Source of the DNA: an uncultured Akkermansia sp.
GTDB taxonomy: Bacteria > Verrucomicrobiota > Verrucomicrobiia > Verrucomicrobiales > Akkermansiaceae
DNA length: 11,727 bases
Direction: 5' to 3'
NCBI GenBank assembly: GCA_947585525.1
Contig: CANPXA010000037.1
Coordinates: 1-11,727 of the forward strand
The translations under genes were made by a program, and so were the position numbers. The notes beneath the pieces were generated by a model. It saw nothing but the letters and a program-made list of their open reading frames with translations, made no database searches and was not told the origin of the DNA. Numbering within the stretch: the stretch's first letter is position 1; each line of letters starts with the position of its first letter. Shown piece by piece: positions 1-7,389 of this stretch.

Positions 1-1047
1 GGATCGGATCTTCACCTCTCGGAGGGACAACCGCCGAAGATCCGAGTGCACGGGGATATTGTGCCGGTGGGGGATGAAATACTCACCCACGAGCAGATGG
101 TGGAACTCATGAAACCTATTTGCCCGCCAAAGCTTTGGGAGACGTACGAGAAAGGAGGAGATGCCGACTTCGCGTACGAGATGGACTCTACCTCGCGTTT
201 CCGTAGCAATTACATGAAGCAGCAGCGTGGGTACTGCTGTGTGTTCCGTATCATCCCGACAAAGATACTCACCCTCGAGGAACTCAACGTGCCCGACCAA
301 ATTAAACGCCTCGCCGAGATGCGCGCGGGTCTCGTCCTCGTCACGGGACCCACCGGCTCCGGAAAGTCCACGACCCTCGCCGCTCTCATCGACTACATCA
401 ACACCAATTTCACCCGTCATATCATCACCGTTGAGGAACCCATCGAGTTCGTCCATCCCTCCAAAAAGAGCCTCATCACTCAGCGCGAGGTCCCCACAAA
501 TTGTCCCTCCTTCGCGGACGGACTACGCGCCTCCCTGCGTGAGGACACGGATATCGTCCTCGTTGGCGAAATGCGCGATCTGGAAACCATTTCTCTCGCC
601 CTCACAGCGGCGGAAACGGGGTTGCTGGTCTTTGGTACTCTGCACACCAACAACGCGCGAAAGACGGTGGATCGTATTATCGACGTGTTCCCGGCGGAAC
701 AGCAGGCGCAGGCACGCACGATGCTTGCGGGGTCTCTGCGTGGCGTGGTGGCGCAGTTGCTGATGAAGAGGTGCGACAAGCCGGGTCGCGTGGCAGTGAA
801 CGAGATTCTCTTTGCGACACCGGCGGTGAGTGCGATCATCCGCGAGGGCGCGACTCAGAAGCTCTCCGATGTCATTGTGAGCGGCAAGGCCTTGGGTATG
901 CAGTTTATGGACGACGCCATCTGGCAAAAGCTGCAGCAGGGTATCGTCTCCCCGCACGAGGCATATATGAAGGCTATCGATAAAGCTCGCTTCAAGAATT
1001 TCCTCCCGCCCGAGGAAGCAGGTCTGGCTAACGCGGGAGGCGCTTAA
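1..1047 (+). CDS. pilT: Type IV pilus retraction ATPase PilT (5' partial)
   Basis: Hexameric cytoplasmic ATPase of the PilT/PilU branch of secretion ATPases, which depolymerises type IV pilin and so powers twitching and pilus retraction. The frame is open from base 1, and its first residues, GSDLHLSEGQPP, match the conserved (A)SDLH N-terminal motif, so only a short N-terminus is missing. The GTG at 46 is an internal valine, not the start. Walker A GPTGSGKST lies at residues 116-124 of the visible protein. It is followed by the Asp-box region (ITVEEPIEF), the Walker B region (DIVLVGEMRDLET) and the His-box (GTLHTNNA). The C-terminal stretch SAIIREG...LGMQFMDDAI resembles the PilT AIRNLIRE region. 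PilT and PilU cannot be separated with certainty. Tandem TAA TAA stops close the frame, and the first overlaps the stop of the convergent gene. Confidence 0.93.
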   Translation, partial: GSDLHLSEGQPPKIRVHGDIVPVGDEILTHEQMVELMKPICPPKLWETYEKGGDADFAYEMDSTSRFRSNYMKQQRGYCCVFRIIPTKILTLEELNVPDQIKRLAEMRAGLVLVTGPTGSGKSTTLAALIDYINTNFTRHIITVEEPIEFVHPSKKSLITQREVPTNCPSFADGLRASLREDTDIVLVGEMRDLETISLALTAAETGLLVFGTLHTNNARKTVDRIIDVFPAEQQAQARTMLAGSLRGVVAQLLMKRCDKPGRVAVNEILFATPAVSAIIREGATQKLSDVIVSGKALGMQFMDDAIWQKLQQGIVSPHEAYMKAIDKARFKNFLPPEEAGLANAGGA

Positions 1048-1910
1048 TAAGGGTTCAGAAGGGATTGCAGCCAGGAAGCTGCATCGGGGTTTTGCGAGTG
1101 GATTTCGTTGATCATATCAGGTATCCACGGTTGCATCGCAAAAGAGGAGAGCTGGAGGCAGAGGTAAAGCAGGAGGATCGTGCTGATGATGCGGAAAGGA
1201 GAGATGGAGCGCTTCGGGCACACGGGGACAATGGCGGTACGCATGTCCCAATACGTGATTTTGTTGCGTCGGATACCGATGTAGGTGAGGATGGCGGTAA
1301 CGGGAGCGAGAAGGGGCAGCATACAGCCCATCCCCATGATGAAGACGAGCAGGCTGCGCAGGGTGCAGACGCCGAGTCCGGAATTGTTTCCCAGAGGCGC
1401 CATCCCTATGCCCATCCAGAATTTCCCCGGAGTCGTGTGCATCCACCGCAGGGAGATGCCTTCAAGAAGGACAAACGGCAGCCAAAATAGAGGATTTCCC
1501 GGCTGGAAGTACGGTTGGTAAGGAACGCGCAGCAAATACATGATGCCCAGCAGAGCCGTGGTATAGAGCGCACAATCCATGAGTCGAGCCACCAACCGCG
1601 GACCGAATCCGACGAGGAGGGATTCGATCGGGACTGCCGGGATGGACGCCTTGTCTTCTGCCGGTGAGGCGGTTTTCGGCACATGGACTGTATCCCGCCG
1701 AGGAGGAAGAGACGGCTGAGCGCCGGCGGAAGAGGTGTGGTCCATGTATTCTCGCAAAGCCGGTAATTTTTCCAAGGGAACCCAGCCGGAGCAGCCGGAG
1801 TGCCAGGTCAGGGTGTTACGAGAGAGCTCTCCCAGTTCCAATTTGGAGAGGATATCCGGAACTGAGGCGGGGCCGCAGCGTTTCTGATTTTCTATCCAAT
1901 ATATCTGCAT
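1044..1910 (-). CDS. GYF_2 domain-RDD family membrane protein
   Basis: A 288-residue inner-membrane protein of unknown function. Residues 1-48 form a GYF_2 (DUF4339-type) module: it opens with IYWIENQKRCGP and has the WHSGCSGWVPLEKL ending expected of a domain that probably binds peptides. A proline- and serine-rich linker follows (about 55-95). The RDD domain (about 101-233) shows the R-x3-RLMD signature at 105-112, TPGK at 160-163 and hydrophobic segments near 113-128, 140-155 and 184-210. A further membrane segment lies at 239-257. RDD proteins have been linked to ion or solute transport, but nothing here fixes a substrate. Its ATG overlaps the TGA of the upstream permease by one base (TGATG), suggesting translational coupling and perhaps a shared envelope role. 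It is the last gene of the minus-strand operon. Confidence 0.85.
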   Translation of the reverse strand: MQIYWIENQKRCGPASVPDILSKLELGELSRNTLTWHSGCSGWVPLEKLPALREYMDHTSSAGAQPSLPPRRDTVHVPKTASPAEDKASIPAVPIESLLVGFGPRLVARLMDCALYTTALLGIMYLLRVPYQPYFQPGNPLFWLPFVLLEGISLRWMHTTPGKFWMGIGMAPLGNNSGLGVCTLRSLLVFIMGMGCMLPLLAPVTAILTYIGIRRNKITYWDMRTAIVPVCPKRSISPFRIISTILLLYLCLQLSSFAMQPWIPDMINEIHSQNPDAASWLQSLLNPY

Positions 1911-3562
1911 CAGTTGGAACGAAGGGCTTTAGCAGGATCCTGCCGGGAAATGAAAAAAGCGGGGATGATGGAGGCAACCGTTACCATCAAAAAGGCCATG
2001 ATGGCTTGCCTGGCAAATGTGGATGGGGTGTACTCCGCCGGGAGGGTGATGCCGTGGGCTTCCATGGGGAAGGGGTCCAAACCGATGCCGGCGAGGAAAG
2101 ACTGAATCTCCAGTCGGTAATAGAGTACGACGAGCGCCAGCAGGATGCCCAGAAGGGCGCCGCCGATGCCGATGATGACACCCTGCCACGTGAAGATGGC
2201 CATGATTTTGGAAGGAGTGGCGCCGAGAGCTTGCAGAACAGCTATTTCTCGCTTGCGCTGGAGGCTCATCGTAAACATGACGGCCATGATGCAGAAGCTC
2301 GCGATCAGCGAGATGATGGAGAGGACAAAGCTCATCATCGTCCGTTCATTGGCGATGAGCTTGAACCATTGTTCCAAGTTGTTCATCCATGAGGAGACGT
2401 GCCAGTGCAGACCGACCGGTCTCGTGGGAGAAGGTTTCGAAAGATCCGGAAGTTTGGTGTAGATATCGCGCTCAACATCGGCGGTTAAGTTGGGGTTTTG
2501 AATGCGTACGCAGAGACCCAACACTTCGTTCATGCCGCGTGAGCCGTAGCCCACGAGGTCCTGCGCGATGGTGAGTGGCAGAAAGACGCCGGGTCCGGGC
2601 ATGTTCTCGGGAGGTTGGTAGATCCCTACCACGTTGAGATCCATGGGCATGATCATTTCATTGATGGACTTCACTTCCTTGCCGTCCTCTTTGTCTCGGT
2701 CCAGGGCAGCGAGTTGGTTCACTCTTTCCAGCCAGCGTTCCTTCTCAGCCTGGGTGAAGGGGACATCGCCGATATGATCCATGACGTCCTCGTAAAAATC
2801 ACCCATCAATTCGCGTTCGCTCGTGCGCAGTTTTCCCGGATCCATGGAGCGGATGCGCTCTGCCAGTGCATTCAATTTCTGCGGCGAGACAATCTCTCCG
2901 CCCTTGGCAGCGCTAGCTCCCCGGAATACATCACGAAGTGCGGGCAAAAGTTCCGGGTCAGTATGCGTCTGCAGCGGAGATTGAATCAGGGTGTAGATGC
3001 TGGCAACGCGGTCAATGCTGCCCACGGGGGTGATGTGCACTTGGTCACCGACCCCGATGCCGAGAGCACGTGCGGTCTGCGCGGAGATGACGCATTCTTG
3101 GTCCAATCCCTCGCCGAAGTCAAAGGTGCCTTCGCGCAGCATGGAGAGCAAGGGCTGAACCTGGGCTTTGTTGGAGGGGTCGATGGCCTGGAAGCGAGTG
3201 CTGAGGCGGGAATTTTCTCCCTGCAGGAAGGCATCCTGCTCCAGCAAGGGGTAGGCACTCACGACTCCGGGGGAGTGGGCTATTTTTTCGGCGAGGGTGG
3301 GCCACCCGGACTCCTCCTCACTCAGGGTGACCAGACTTCCTTGCTCGTAGAGTGAAACAACGAGATGAGGGGTAAAGGCCAAGGTGCGAGTTTCCATCTC
3401 TTTCTGCAAGCCTTCCATCACGCTGAGTACAACGATGAGAACCATCACGCCGAGGGCTACACCGCCCAGACAGATGAGCGTAATGATGGAAAACATCGTC
3501 CGCAGGGGGTTCAGGTACCTCACTGCCAGCATGAGACTCAGGTTGCGTCGTAGAAATTTCAT
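1910..3562 (-). CDS. LolC/LolE-family ABC transporter permease (FtsX-like)
   Basis: A 550-residue membrane subunit of a MacB/LolCDE-type exporter; the closest functional analogy is release of lipoproteins from the inner membrane. TM1 is at about 25-49 (SIITLICLGGVALGVMVLIVV). A large extracytoplasmic domain follows (about 52-409). The C-terminal FtsX domain has TM segments near 410-432, 456-482 and 519-539, with the family loop REIAVLQALGAT at 438-449. The topology fits LolC/LolE, but those proteins are usually about 400 residues. The surplus lies mainly at about 187-306, a highly charged, probably helical insertion between VHITPVGS and MDLNVVGIYQPP. No LolD-type ATPase is in the window, so its partner is encoded elsewhere. 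It starts 57 nt after the gmk stop. LolC and LolE cannot be told apart from this sequence; another lipoprotein or envelope exporter is possible. Confidence 0.85.
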   Translation of the reverse strand: MKFLRRNLSLMLAVRYLNPLRTMFSIITLICLGGVALGVMVLIVVLSVMEGLQKEMETRTLAFTPHLVVSLYEQGSLVTLSEEESGWPTLAEKIAHSPGVVSAYPLLEQDAFLQGENSRLSTRFQAIDPSNKAQVQPLLSMLREGTFDFGEGLDQECVISAQTARALGIGVGDQVHITPVGSIDRVASIYTLIQSPLQTHTDPELLPALRDVFRGASAAKGGEIVSPQKLNALAERIRSMDPGKLRTSERELMGDFYEDVMDHIGDVPFTQAEKERWLERVNQLAALDRDKEDGKEVKSINEMIMPMDLNVVGIYQPPENMPGPGVFLPLTIAQDLVGYGSRGMNEVLGLCVRIQNPNLTADVERDIYTKLPDLSKPSPTRPVGLHWHVSSWMNNLEQWFKLIANERTMMSFVLSIISLIASFCIMAVMFTMSLQRKREIAVLQALGATPSKIMAIFTWQGVIIGIGGALLGILLALVVLYYRLEIQSFLAGIGLDPFPMEAHGITLPAEYTPSTFARQAIMAFLMVTVASIIPAFFISRQDPAKALRSN

Positions 3563-3617
3563 GGCATCTTCGTCGCGCGGAGAGTATCGCTCAATCGGGT
3601 GAAAATGGCAAGCAGAT

Positions 3618-4220
3618 TCAGTCGCGCTTCTTCAGTGCGGTTCGCATGGACAAGCTCGAGAGTAACGTCTTGAAACGAGTGTAGTCCTGTTCTTTGCCGG
3701 AAGAGACGAGAAGGTATTGGTACTCACCGCTGCGAGCATTTTCGATCGCTGCGTTGTGCAGCCGCAGTTGAATCACTTCCTCGCTGTCGGTATTCCGTCC
3801 GCGCAGACGCCTCTCCAACTCATCCGGAGGCACATGGATGTACACGTCGGCGTATGCGCGACGAATATCAGGGTCGGCGCAGGCGCGTATACTGGCGGCG
3901 CCCTGCACATCAATGTCCATCACCACGTTCTTGCCCGCTGAGAGCAGACGCAGCACCTCGCTCTTGAGGGTGCCGTAGTTGTTGCCGTGCACACAGGCGT
4001 ACTCGAGGAAGTCGCCGGCGGCGATCCGGGCATCAAATTCGGCTTGGGAGAGGAAATAATAGTCGGTTCCGTGAACTTCGCCGGGACGCGGGGGACGGGT
4101 GGTACACGAGATGGAGTAGGAGGTGAGTCCCTCTCTTTCCGCGCGGCGGCAGAGGGTTGTCTTACCGCTGCCGCTGGGACCGGAGACGATGAGGAGGGAA
4201 CCGGAGGTGTTATTCGACAT
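3618..4220 (-). CDS. gmk: Guanylate kinase
   Basis: Phosphorylates GMP (and dGMP) to GDP with ATP, in cytoplasmic purine nucleotide salvage and synthesis. The P-loop is GPSGSGKTT at residues 14-22. The GMP-binding segment is SISCTTRPPRPGEVHGTDYYF, and the core DIDVQGAASIR and lid-region ERRLRGRNTDSEEVIQLRL follow in the usual order. At 200 residues the length is typical. I chose the ATG at 4220. The frame could extend to a TTG at 4247 (nine more residues, MKKYVNKSK), but that start is a weaker codon and deepens the overlap with yicC from 11 to 38 nt. Neither start has a clear Shine-Dalgarno. yicC next to gmk is a common bacterial arrangement and supports both calls. Confidence 0.95.
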   Translation of the reverse strand: MSNNTSGSLLIVSGPSGSGKTTLCRRAEREGLTSYSISCTTRPPRPGEVHGTDYYFLSQAEFDARIAAGDFLEYACVHGNNYGTLKSEVLRLLSAGKNVVMDIDVQGAASIRACADPDIRRAYADVYIHVPPDELERRLRGRNTDSEEVIQLRLHNAAIENARSGEYQYLLVSSGKEQDYTRFKTLLSSLSMRTALKKRD

Positions 4221-5091
4221 TTTGGACTTGTTCACGTATTTTTTCAAGCTCGGTTTTGGCGAAGACGACAGTTTGGGCGAGCTCGGCGTGGTTTGCCTTG
4301 GAGCCCGTTGTGTTCAGCTCGCGGAAGATTTCCTGACAGAGAAAATCAAGCGTGCGACCCACACTCTCTTCGCTTCGACAGAGGCTGCGGAATTGCTCCA
4401 GGTGGGAGGCCAGTCGGGTCATCTCTTCGCTCACATCACATCGATCCGCAAAGAGGGCGATCTCCTTGATGATGCGTTCGTCATGGAGCTCGATGGGCAA
4501 TCCTTGCTCTTTCAGACGCTTCAGGAGCTGGTCGCGGTAATGCCTCGGTACGTCGGCTGCCTGCCTCATCATGTCTTCGCGCATACCGCAGAGGGTATCC
4601 ACGCGATGCAGGAGGTCCTCGCGGAGATTTTTCCCCTCTCTGGCGCGCATTTCGCGGAAGGCGTGCAGGGCTCGGTGCAGGGCATCCTTCAGAGCGCTCT
4701 CCCATACTTCGTCGGACGGGATGGGCTCATCGACGGAGTTGGTGACGATGCCCAGGCGCACGAGTGTGTCCATGGAAAGAGAGACCTCGTGATGGGAGGA
4801 GGAGCGCAGTTGATCGGCTATTTGGCAGAGAGCATGAAATTTGTCGGTGTGAAGGGTCAGGGAGTCCGTGCCGGCGGTTTTGCTTTCCGCAAGTGAGACG
4901 GAGATGCTGACTCTGCCGCGAACCACGGCTGCGGCTGCGGTTTCGCGCACGCGAGGCTCCAGGTCGCTGAAGTTTCGTGGAAGATTGACGATAATTTCGG
5001 TCTGCTTGCGGTTGACGCCGCTGATTTCAACAGAGAGTGTCAAATTACGCAGAGTTGCCGAGGCAGCTCCGAATCCTGTCATGCTGTTCAT
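4210..5091 (-). CDS. yicC: YicC family endoribonuclease
   Basis: Member of the YicC/YloC family, whose E. coli member has been reported as an endoribonuclease acting on small RNA. The 293 residues carry both family signatures: MNSMTGFG at the N-terminus, and a C-terminal region with GRTLDFLCQEIFRELNTTGSK followed by ELEKIREQVQNVE. The middle (about 90-200) is predicted helical and rich in arginine and glutamate. The ATG overlaps the TGA of the upstream holB-like gene as ATGA (4 nt), and the 3' end overlaps gmk, so translation is likely coupled across three genes. No AGGAG-like site precedes the start. Family assignment is firm; the RNA substrate in this organism is unknown. Confidence 0.92.
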   Translation of the reverse strand: MNSMTGFGAASATLRNLTLSVEISGVNRKQTEIIVNLPRNFSDLEPRVRETAAAAVVRGRVSISVSLAESKTAGTDSLTLHTDKFHALCQIADQLRSSSHHEVSLSMDTLVRLGIVTNSVDEPIPSDEVWESALKDALHRALHAFREMRAREGKNLREDLLHRVDTLCGMREDMMRQAADVPRHYRDQLLKRLKEQGLPIELHDERIIKEIALFADRCDVSEEMTRLASHLEQFRSLCRSEESVGRTLDFLCQEIFRELNTTGSKANHAELAQTVVFAKTELEKIREQVQNVE

Positions 5092-6062
5092 AAGGGAGTA
5101 CCAATAATTTGAATGAAACCGGCATCGAGGGCGAGAGCCTCCTGCACGTTAAAGTTGAGCGTTTTTTTCAGGGCTTCCACGGCTCGCATACGGCGCAGGA
5201 GGTTCACGGCTCCCTCCCTCTTGGCCACATCTGCCAGCTCCGGTGTCACGGGTTGAACCCCCGGCGCGTGCGAAGCCAGTAGCACAGCCTGACCCAGACT
5301 GAGGCTGATGAGCTCCAGCACCTGAACACGCATACCCAGGTACTCCGTCTCAATCATGGCGGCGGTGGCGTCCTTCTGCCGTGCCTCCCAGTCGCGGATG
5401 TCCGTGCCCTCGGCTATGATCTTGGCTTCTGCTTTCACAGCGGAGGTGATACGGTCGGTTATTTCTTCGCGCAGTTGGGTCATCAGGGACTGAAAATCTG
5501 CCCTCAGAGCGAGCGCAGCTACGTCGCTCCCTAAGTTGACCATGGCATCCTTCACCGCCGGGAGAAACCTCTTCTGCGCTTCGCTCAGGTGCAGCTGAGC
5601 TCCCATGGAGGGCAGATCCAGACGGATGCAGCGCGACAGGATGGTGGGCAGCAACCGACTGGGCATTTCACTGATGAGGATGATGAGTGTCTGCGGCGGC
5701 GGCTCCTCGAGGGTTTTCAAAAAGGCGTTGGCAGAGTCATCCGTCAGTCGGTCCGCATCCAGCATGATAACCAGTTTCGTCTCCCCCGGCTGGGCGCGCA
5801 GGGCGAGGAAGGGTTCCACACTGCGTACGGCATCAATAGTGATGGTGCGTATTTTTGAGCTGGGACGCACAATGCGTACGAGTGGGTGCATCAGCTGTTC
5901 GATGCTTTCGGCGTGGGCGCCGTCCAGGTATTCCGCGAGCCGCAGGGCGAGAGTATGAGTGCCGGATTCCTTGGTCCCGGACAGAAGGATGGCGTGCGGC
6001 AAACGACCGGAGGAGTGTGCTTTTTTAAGAAGTTCGAGAGCCTGGTTCGGGGTGAAAGCCAT
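5088..6062 (-). CDS. holB: DNA polymerase III delta' subunit-like clamp-loader protein
   Basis: AAA+ protein of the clamp-loader delta' type, which with tau/gamma and delta loads the beta sliding clamp at the replication fork. Diagnostic segments are the opening RLPHAILLSGT, the Walker B-like LVIMLDADRLTDDSANAFLKTLEEPP and the sensor/arginine-finger motif ILSRC at residues 141-145. The P-loop position reads SGTKESGTHT (28-37) and lacks the GKT/S lysine, consistent with delta' acting as a non-hydrolysing stator rather than a motor. The cysteine cluster of a zinc module, present in many delta'/gamma proteins, is absent: residues 45-75 contain no cysteine. The protein has 324 residues. It sits 30 nt downstream of pheA and overlaps yicC by 4 nt. 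The C-terminal domain is too divergent to place by eye. Confidence 0.85.
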   Translation of the reverse strand: MAFTPNQALELLKKAHSSGRLPHAILLSGTKESGTHTLALRLAEYLDGAHAESIEQLMHPLVRIVRPSSKIRTITIDAVRSVEPFLALRAQPGETKLVIMLDADRLTDDSANAFLKTLEEPPPQTLIILISEMPSRLLPTILSRCIRLDLPSMGAQLHLSEAQKRFLPAVKDAMVNLGSDVAALALRADFQSLMTQLREEITDRITSAVKAEAKIIAEGTDIRDWEARQKDATAAMIETEYLGMRVQVLELISLSLGQAVLLASHAPGVQPVTPELADVAKREGAVNLLRRMRAVEALKKTLNFNVQEALALDAGFIQIIGTPL

Positions 6063-6092
6063 CTTTGCTGGGGTCGTGTTGGGATGCCGTTC

Positions 6093-7160
6093 CTACTCCG
6101 GGTAGGAGCCCAGGAGCTTGAGCATCGGTGCTTTTTTGCGCGCTTCTTCCAGACATTTTTTCAGGGGTTCTGCCTCCTCGTGCCCCTCCACATCGATCGA
6201 AAACAGATATTCCCATGAAGTGTGGCGTGCCGGACGGGAATCAATGCAGTAGATGTTGATGCCGTGCTCCTTGAAAAGGGTGAGTACGTCGGCGAGTGAG
6301 CCCGGACTGTGGGGCACGCCGAAGCAGATGGTGGATCGATCTTTTCCGGTGGGGTGCGTGTGTTGAGTCCCGATGACGGCGAAGCGCGTGGTATTGCTGG
6401 CGATATCTTGGATGTTTGCCTCTGCGACGTTGAGTCCGAGAAGTTCGCCCACGAGTTGGCTGCCGAGCGCGGCAGAGTGTTGGTTCTTGTCCTGCAGGGC
6501 GAGCTTGGCTGCTGCTGCCGTGGAGGCTGTGGATATTTGTTCCGCCTGAGGGAAGTTCTGCTGGAGCCAGTGACGGCATTGTCCCAACACCTGGGGGTGT
6601 GAGTAGATCACCCGTATGTCTTCACGAGCCACGTTGGAGAGCAGGCAGTTCCGGATGTTCAGGTGGATCTGCGCGCAAATGCGCAGTCGGCTGCTCGTCA
6701 TCAGCAAATCCATTGTCTGAGTCACAAAGCCGTCCGTGCTGTTTTCGATGGGTACCACCGCGTAGTCCACCTCCCCTCGCTCCGCTGCCTCGAATACGTG
6801 GGAAAATGATGGGAAGGGTTGCAGATGAACGCTCTCGCCAAAACGCGCCAGAGCGGCTTGGTGACTCCACGTCCCCTCCGGACCCAGATACCCGATGCGG
6901 AGCCCTCCTTCCAGGAGGTAACCGCAGCTGATGATCTGTCGGTAGATGCTCAGGAGGGCTTCTTCCGGCAAGACTCCGCCGTTGAGCCGCACGAGCTTTT
7001 CTCTCTGAGCGCTTTCCCTCTCCGGCACAAACAATGCGCTGCCTTCAACCGCCTTGATCTCCCCCACTCGGTGCACGCAGTCCATGCGCTTTTTGAGCAG
7101 CTCCACGATGGAACCGTCGATCTCGTCTATCTGCTCCCTGAGTTTCTCAATCTCCTTCAT
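6093..7160 (-). CDS. pheA: Bifunctional chorismate mutase/prephenate dehydratase (P-protein)
   Basis: Converts chorismate to prephenate and then to phenylpyruvate, the committed steps of phenylalanine synthesis. Residues 1-85 are an AroQ-type chorismate mutase helical domain (LREQIDEIDGSIVELLKKRM, with VGEIK and the PERE segment). Residues about 87-265 are the prephenate dehydratase domain, starting IGYLGPEGTWSHQAAL, with VPIENSTDG (136-144), SHPQVLGQC (187-195) and the catalytic-site motif TRF (258-260). The C-terminal ACT domain (about 274-350) carries the GSLADVL and DSRP motifs (usually GALxxVL and ESRP) that bind phenylalanine for feedback inhibition, so the enzyme is probably feedback-regulated. 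At 355 residues it is slightly shorter than E. coli PheA (386). It is the first gene of the minus-strand operon. No leader peptide or attenuator was found in the 460 bp upstream, which holds repeats instead. Confidence 0.96.
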   Translation of the reverse strand: MKEIEKLREQIDEIDGSIVELLKKRMDCVHRVGEIKAVEGSALFVPERESAQREKLVRLNGGVLPEEALLSIYRQIISCGYLLEGGLRIGYLGPEGTWSHQAALARFGESVHLQPFPSFSHVFEAAERGEVDYAVVPIENSTDGFVTQTMDLLMTSSRLRICAQIHLNIRNCLLSNVAREDIRVIYSHPQVLGQCRHWLQQNFPQAEQISTASTAAAAKLALQDKNQHSAALGSQLVGELLGLNVAEANIQDIASNTTRFAVIGTQHTHPTGKDRSTICFGVPHSPGSLADVLTLFKEHGINIYCIDSRPARHTSWEYLFSIDVEGHEEAEPLKKCLEEARKKAPMLKLLGSYPE

Positions 7161-7169
7161 CTTTCCCGC

Positions 7170-7198
7170 ATCCTACCATACCACTCCCCTTTTTACAA
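7170..7198 (-). promoter_or_regulatory. Weak candidate promoter for the pheA operon
   Basis: On the minus strand TTGTAA (7193-7198) and TAGGAT (7170-7175) are 17 nt apart, each matching the sigma-70 consensus at four of six bases. If used, the transcript would begin within a few bases of the pheA ATG. The AGGA inside the -10 element could alternatively be a distant Shine-Dalgarno (10 nt from the ATG), in which case the true promoter lies further upstream in the repeat region. Confidence 0.3.
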
Positions 7199-7219
7199 GC
7201 GCGCAATCATGCCAACCTG

Positions 7220-7247
7220 GGCAAACGCATTAGAAAATGCGTTTGCC
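7220..7247. repeat. Perfect 12-bp-stem hairpin, copy 1 of an intergenic module
   Basis: GGCAAACGCATT (7220-7231) and its exact reverse complement (7236-7247) surround a 4-nt AGAA loop. The same 12-bp arms occur at 11618-11644 with a GGA loop. Both copies are followed within 5-7 bp on the plus strand by GAATTACGATTTAC. On the other side both have TTGTAAA and GGGGA sequence next to the start of a minus-strand gene. It lies 59 bp upstream of pheA. It could act as a terminator-like or protein-binding site; there is no clean T-run beside the stem. Confidence 0.85.
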
Positions 7248-7267
7248 GTTTACGAATTACGATTTAC

Positions 7268-7389
7268 AAGACGACCGACGGCCCCGTGTAGGGCGCACGC
7301 GAAGCGGGCGGCAAGGTCGGTTGGACAAAATGCGTGAGCATTTTGCCCGCAGGGCGCTGAGGCAGGGTGGTACCGAAGCGTCAATTTAC
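7268..7389. repeat. GC-rich 122-bp insert within the intergenic mosaic
   Basis: Aligning the left intergenic region with the homologous one at 11618-11727 shows GAATTACGATTTAC followed directly by GATTTG in the right copy. Here 122 extra bases lie between them, bounded by a repeated ATTTAC (7262-7267 and 7384-7389). The segment holds a perfect 8-bp stem CAAAATGC/GCATTTTG with a GTGA loop (7326-7345), which extends by two GC pairs past one mismatch. No convincing coding frame was seen. It is either an insertion with a 6-bp target duplication or a segment lost from the right copy by slippage. Confidence 0.55.

Noticed and set aside
1066..1083. Terminator for pilT (TGCAGC/GCTGCA stem)
   Set aside because: Short stem, no immediate T-run, and it lies inside the coding region of the convergent gene.
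2615..3355. Long plus-strand open frame opposite the permease gene
   Set aside because: It is the complement of a clearly conserved FtsX/LolE-type gene; the translation resembles no family.
4221..4247. TTG start for guanylate kinase
   Set aside because: The downstream ATG gives the usual length and a smaller overlap; the extra nine residues are not family-like.
4123..4896. Plus-strand open frame opposite gmk and yicC
   Set aside because: Both underlying minus-strand genes carry strong family motifs; this frame is a by-product of GC-rich codons.
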